Of a stretch of 52,636 nt of DNA, positions 50,749-52,636 are shown piece after piece. Below the pieces are notes generated by a model. That model saw only the letters and a list, made by a program, of their open reading frames with translations, was not told the origin of the DNA and did not search any database. The translations under genes and the position numbers were made by a program. The stretch comes from an uncultured Collinsella sp. (GTDB taxonomy: Bacteria > Actinomycetota > Coriobacteriia > Coriobacteriales > Coriobacteriaceae). How positions within the stretch are numbered: position 1 is the first letter of the stretch; each line of letters starts with the position of its first letter. The DNA is taken from the NCBI GenBank assembly GCA_900542155.1, contig UQMD01000018.1:1-52636 (forward strand), in the 5' to 3' direction.

Positions 50749-52050
50749 CTAACGCAGGTACGCTTTTGAGTTGCCCAAGCTGTAGGCGATTGTCGAGCCG
50801 TTGTGCAGCAGTGACGACGTCTGCGGAGTGATCCTGCCGATAATACCCAATGCCAACAGCGCCGAGTTGGTGAGCATCACCTTAGAATAGGAACTCGTCA
50901 GACGATCAATGAGGCCCTGGCTCATGCGGCGCAGGCGCACGAGTGCGGCGAGATCCGTGTCGGCCAGGATGATGTCGGCGACCTCCTTGGCAGTGTCGCT
51001 TCCACCGCCCATGGCCAGACCCACATCGGCCAGGCCCAGCGCCGGTGAGTCGTTGACGCCGTCGCCCACCATGGCAACGTGGCGCCCCTCGCGCTTAATC
51101 CGCTCCACATAGGCGTACTTGTCCTCGGGCAGCAGCTCGGCCTTAAACTCGTCGACACCCGCCTCGCGCGCAATGCGCTCGGCCGTGCGCTCGGAGTCGC
51201 CCGTAAGCATAACGACATGTTTGACGCCCAGCGCATGCAGGTCGGCGATGGCCTCACGGGCCCCGGGCTTGAGCGGATCCTCGATGCCGAGCGCGCCGAC
51301 GACCTTGCCGTCGACCGCCAGATACAGCGGCGACAGGCCCTGCATCTGGGACTCGATTTGCTCCTTAATGTCGGAATCGAGCTGCGCACTCTCGTCCTCA
51401 AATACAAAGTGCGCGGAACCGATGATGGCGCGACGCCATTCGATGGACGAAGCGATGCCGTGCGCCACGATGTACTCGACGGCGGCATGGCGCTCGCGGT
51501 GTTCGAGCCCACGCTCGCGAGCAGCGTTGATGACTGCGCGCGCCACCGGATGCGGGAAATGCTCCTCCAGGCAGGCAGAAAGGCGCAGGACCTCATCCTC
51601 GCTCCAGCCGTCGGTCGTCAGCACGCAAGCCAGGCGCCGCTGCACCAGCTCATGAAGGGCAGCGCGCAAAAATGCGATGTAACCGGCCACGACAAACACC
51701 GCACGCAGAGGCGTCGGCAAGAACCAGCGGCGCGCGTAGTGGGCGCCGAAAAGTGTGGCAAAATCCATGACGAGCTTGTGCTTGCGTGGCTCAAGCTGCA
51801 TCACGTAGCCCGACTTGGCATCGGCGATAGCTTGAGCATCGAGTGCGCCTAGGGCATCGAGCACGCTTGCGCGGCGCGGCTCGTCGTACTCCAGAGCCAT
51901 CTGGCCAATGCGGCCATACACGCGCACCTTGTGCACGCCGTTGATATCGCCGCTAAGCTTAAGAAGTGCATCGAGATCACTCTCTGGCACAGGACCCGCC
52001 AATTGAAGACGGGTCCTGCCGGGGATCTCGCTCATAATCGAGAATCTCAT
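50749..52050 (-). pseudogene. Metal P-type ATPase with a large in-frame internal deletion
   Basis: 433 residues, against about 700 for the family. Residues 1-138 match the N-terminal region (MRFSIMSEIPGRTRLQL ... FLPTPLRAVFVVAGYIAFLRAALHEL). From about residue 140 the sequence jumps to the nucleotide-binding domain (VLTTDGWSEDEVLRLSACLEEHFPHPVARAV, with the HP motif) and on through MLTGDSERTAERIA and MVGDGVNDSPAL to the last two membrane helices. The actuator domain (TGE), the CPC-type membrane motif and the DKTGT phosphorylation site are all missing. A glycine normally in the nucleotide pocket also reads Trp (SSIEWRRAIIGS). The product cannot transport metals. The deletion junction is near 51630. 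Confidence 0.8.
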
Positions 52051-52110
52051 AGTTTGTGCCTGGGAGCGTTACTCGGCTGCCTCGTCAGCAGCGGCCTCGC
52101 TCTGGGTGAT

Positions 52111-52314
52111 TTAGGCCGCCTCGGCAACCATGTCGTCGACATTAGCCTTGGCCTGCTCGACCATGTCCTGGTAGCCGTTCTTGATGCGCATGCCGCATGC
52201 GATACCCTGCACGCAGGCATTCTTTACCGGAGCGCTGGTAAGCAGCTTGATGCCGGCCGTGCCAAGCAGAAAACCGCCACCGACAAGCAGGGTATTGAAC
52301 GTCGACCTCTTCAT
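52111..52314 (-). CDS. DUF6110-like small protein, C-terminally shortened
   Basis: 67 residues from ATG 52312-52314 after GGGAG. The N-terminal STFNTLLVGGGFLLGTAGIKLLTS is a membrane-associated segment followed by VKNACVQGIACGMRIKNGYQDMVEQAKANVDDMVAEAA. Small proteins of this plan, which I tentatively place in DUF6110, are found upstream of heavy-metal P-type ATPases, as here. The TAA at 52111-52113 is followed in frame by ITQSEAAADEAAE and a second TAA at 52069-52071, so a GAA-to-TAA change probably clipped 14 residues. It is probably in one operon with the ATPase gene. Confidence 0.7.
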   Translation of the reverse strand: MKRSTFNTLLVGGGFLLGTAGIKLLTSAPVKNACVQGIACGMRIKNGYQDMVEQAKANVDDMVAEAA

Positions 52315-52510
52315 GTTGCTTCTCCCTTTTGCCGCATTGGACGCGGCACGGTGCCTCAGCACCCGAGTAAACAAGTTTGCTTAAGCACACTTTTAGAAAA
52401 TAGTTTAGTTTATCTAACTATTAAGGTCAACAAAGGTTAACTTTTTGGAAATCTTGGAGTCCAAATTCCATTCAGCCCACCTGACCCGAACGGCCGAGTC
52501 GTCACGGAAC
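52315..52510. promoter_or_regulatory. Promoter region of the ATPase locus
   Basis: An AT-rich stretch near 52395-52440 contains AATAGTT and AACTATT as an inverted repeat (about 52399-52424) around TAGTTTATCT, a possible metal-repressor site. No gene is seen. Confidence 0.4.
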
Positions 52511-52636
52511 CGAGGGGCCGGGCGCAGGGCCTTGCCTCTCAATGAGTTCCGCACGAACAGGAGGCGCCAGTGGCGCCTCCGTCGTGAGTCAGGACTGTCC
52601 GAAATTGAGAGGCAAGGCCCTGCGCCCGGCCCCTCG
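52511..52636 (-). repeat. Fold-back element, copy 2 (reaches the window end)
   Basis: Arms 52511-52543 and 52604-52636 are perfectly complementary over 33 nt; the pairing may continue beyond the window. The 60-nt core, read on the minus strand, has TCGGACAGTCCTGACTC, a CACGA/TCGTG stem, the hairpin GGAGGCGCC/GGCGCCTCC and TCGTGCGGAACTC. The fixed blocks match copy 1 exactly, while the stems differ and still pair. Confidence 0.8.

Overview
The window looks like chromosomal DNA of a GC-rich, fermentative, Gram-positive gut anaerobe. My best guess is a member of the Coriobacteriia, close to Collinsella. This rests on GC-rich codon use with AGGAGG-type ribosome sites, type III glutamine synthetase, lipid II amidation genes, several iron-dependent alcohol and glycerol dehydrogenases, PTS-driven alpha-glucoside uptake and a PFL-like (DUF711) protein. 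No rRNA is present, so the genus is an inference.

Layout. (1) 1-7.7 kb is an accessory island. It is bounded by an 18-bp copy of the guaA 3' end at 118-135 and the real guaA 3' end at 7682-7699, each followed by its own terminator. It holds a NERD-domain protein, an XRE regulator, excisionase-like helix-turn-helix genes, a DUF3800 protein, a GmrSD-like type IV restriction enzyme and one clearly broken gene. No integrase is visible. (2) 7.7-12.8 kb is housekeeping: guaA, asparaginase, a small XRE regulator with a 24-bp palindromic operator, a DUF1648 membrane protein and ychF. (3) 12.9-18.2 kb is a sugar module: GH4 6-phospho-alpha-glucosidase, PTS EIICB, a sorbitol-dehydrogenase-like enzyme and a GntR/UTRA regulator, with CTAGA-centred palindromes in the divergent promoter. 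A matching stand-alone EIIA is at 43.2 kb. (4) 18.3-23.3 kb is redox metabolism: a polyferredoxin, two tandem glycerol-dehydrogenase paralogues and an AdhE-like iron alcohol dehydrogenase. (5) 23.8-28.5 kb carries two overlapping paralogous helical-repeat genes, a MurT-GatD fusion and tRNA-Glu. (6) 28.7-38.7 kb holds glnA (type III), an operon of metF, a MetH-reactivation-domain protein and truncated-architecture metH, a DUF711 protein, a methyltransferase and yhbY. (7) 38.7-47.9 kb holds a large STAND/BTAD regulator, nagB, EIIA, glmM, rplM-rpsI, a patatin-like lipase and ssrA (tmRNA). (8) 48-52.6 kb holds small hypothetical genes, a RelB-like/PIN toxin-antitoxin pair and a decaying metal P-type ATPase locus.

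The least explained signal is a pair of fold-back elements, at 36979-37120 and 52511-52636. Each has perfect 33-36 bp outer arms of unrelated sequence, yet the two share a conserved core with a second, independently varying hairpin. That pattern of covarying stems and fixed loops suggests a structured RNA or structured single-stranded-DNA element. Other notable points are in-frame stops in three genes that otherwise read on coherently, an in-frame deletion of the catalytic aspartate region in the P-type ATPase, and a direct-repeat motif shared by two dehydrogenase promoters.
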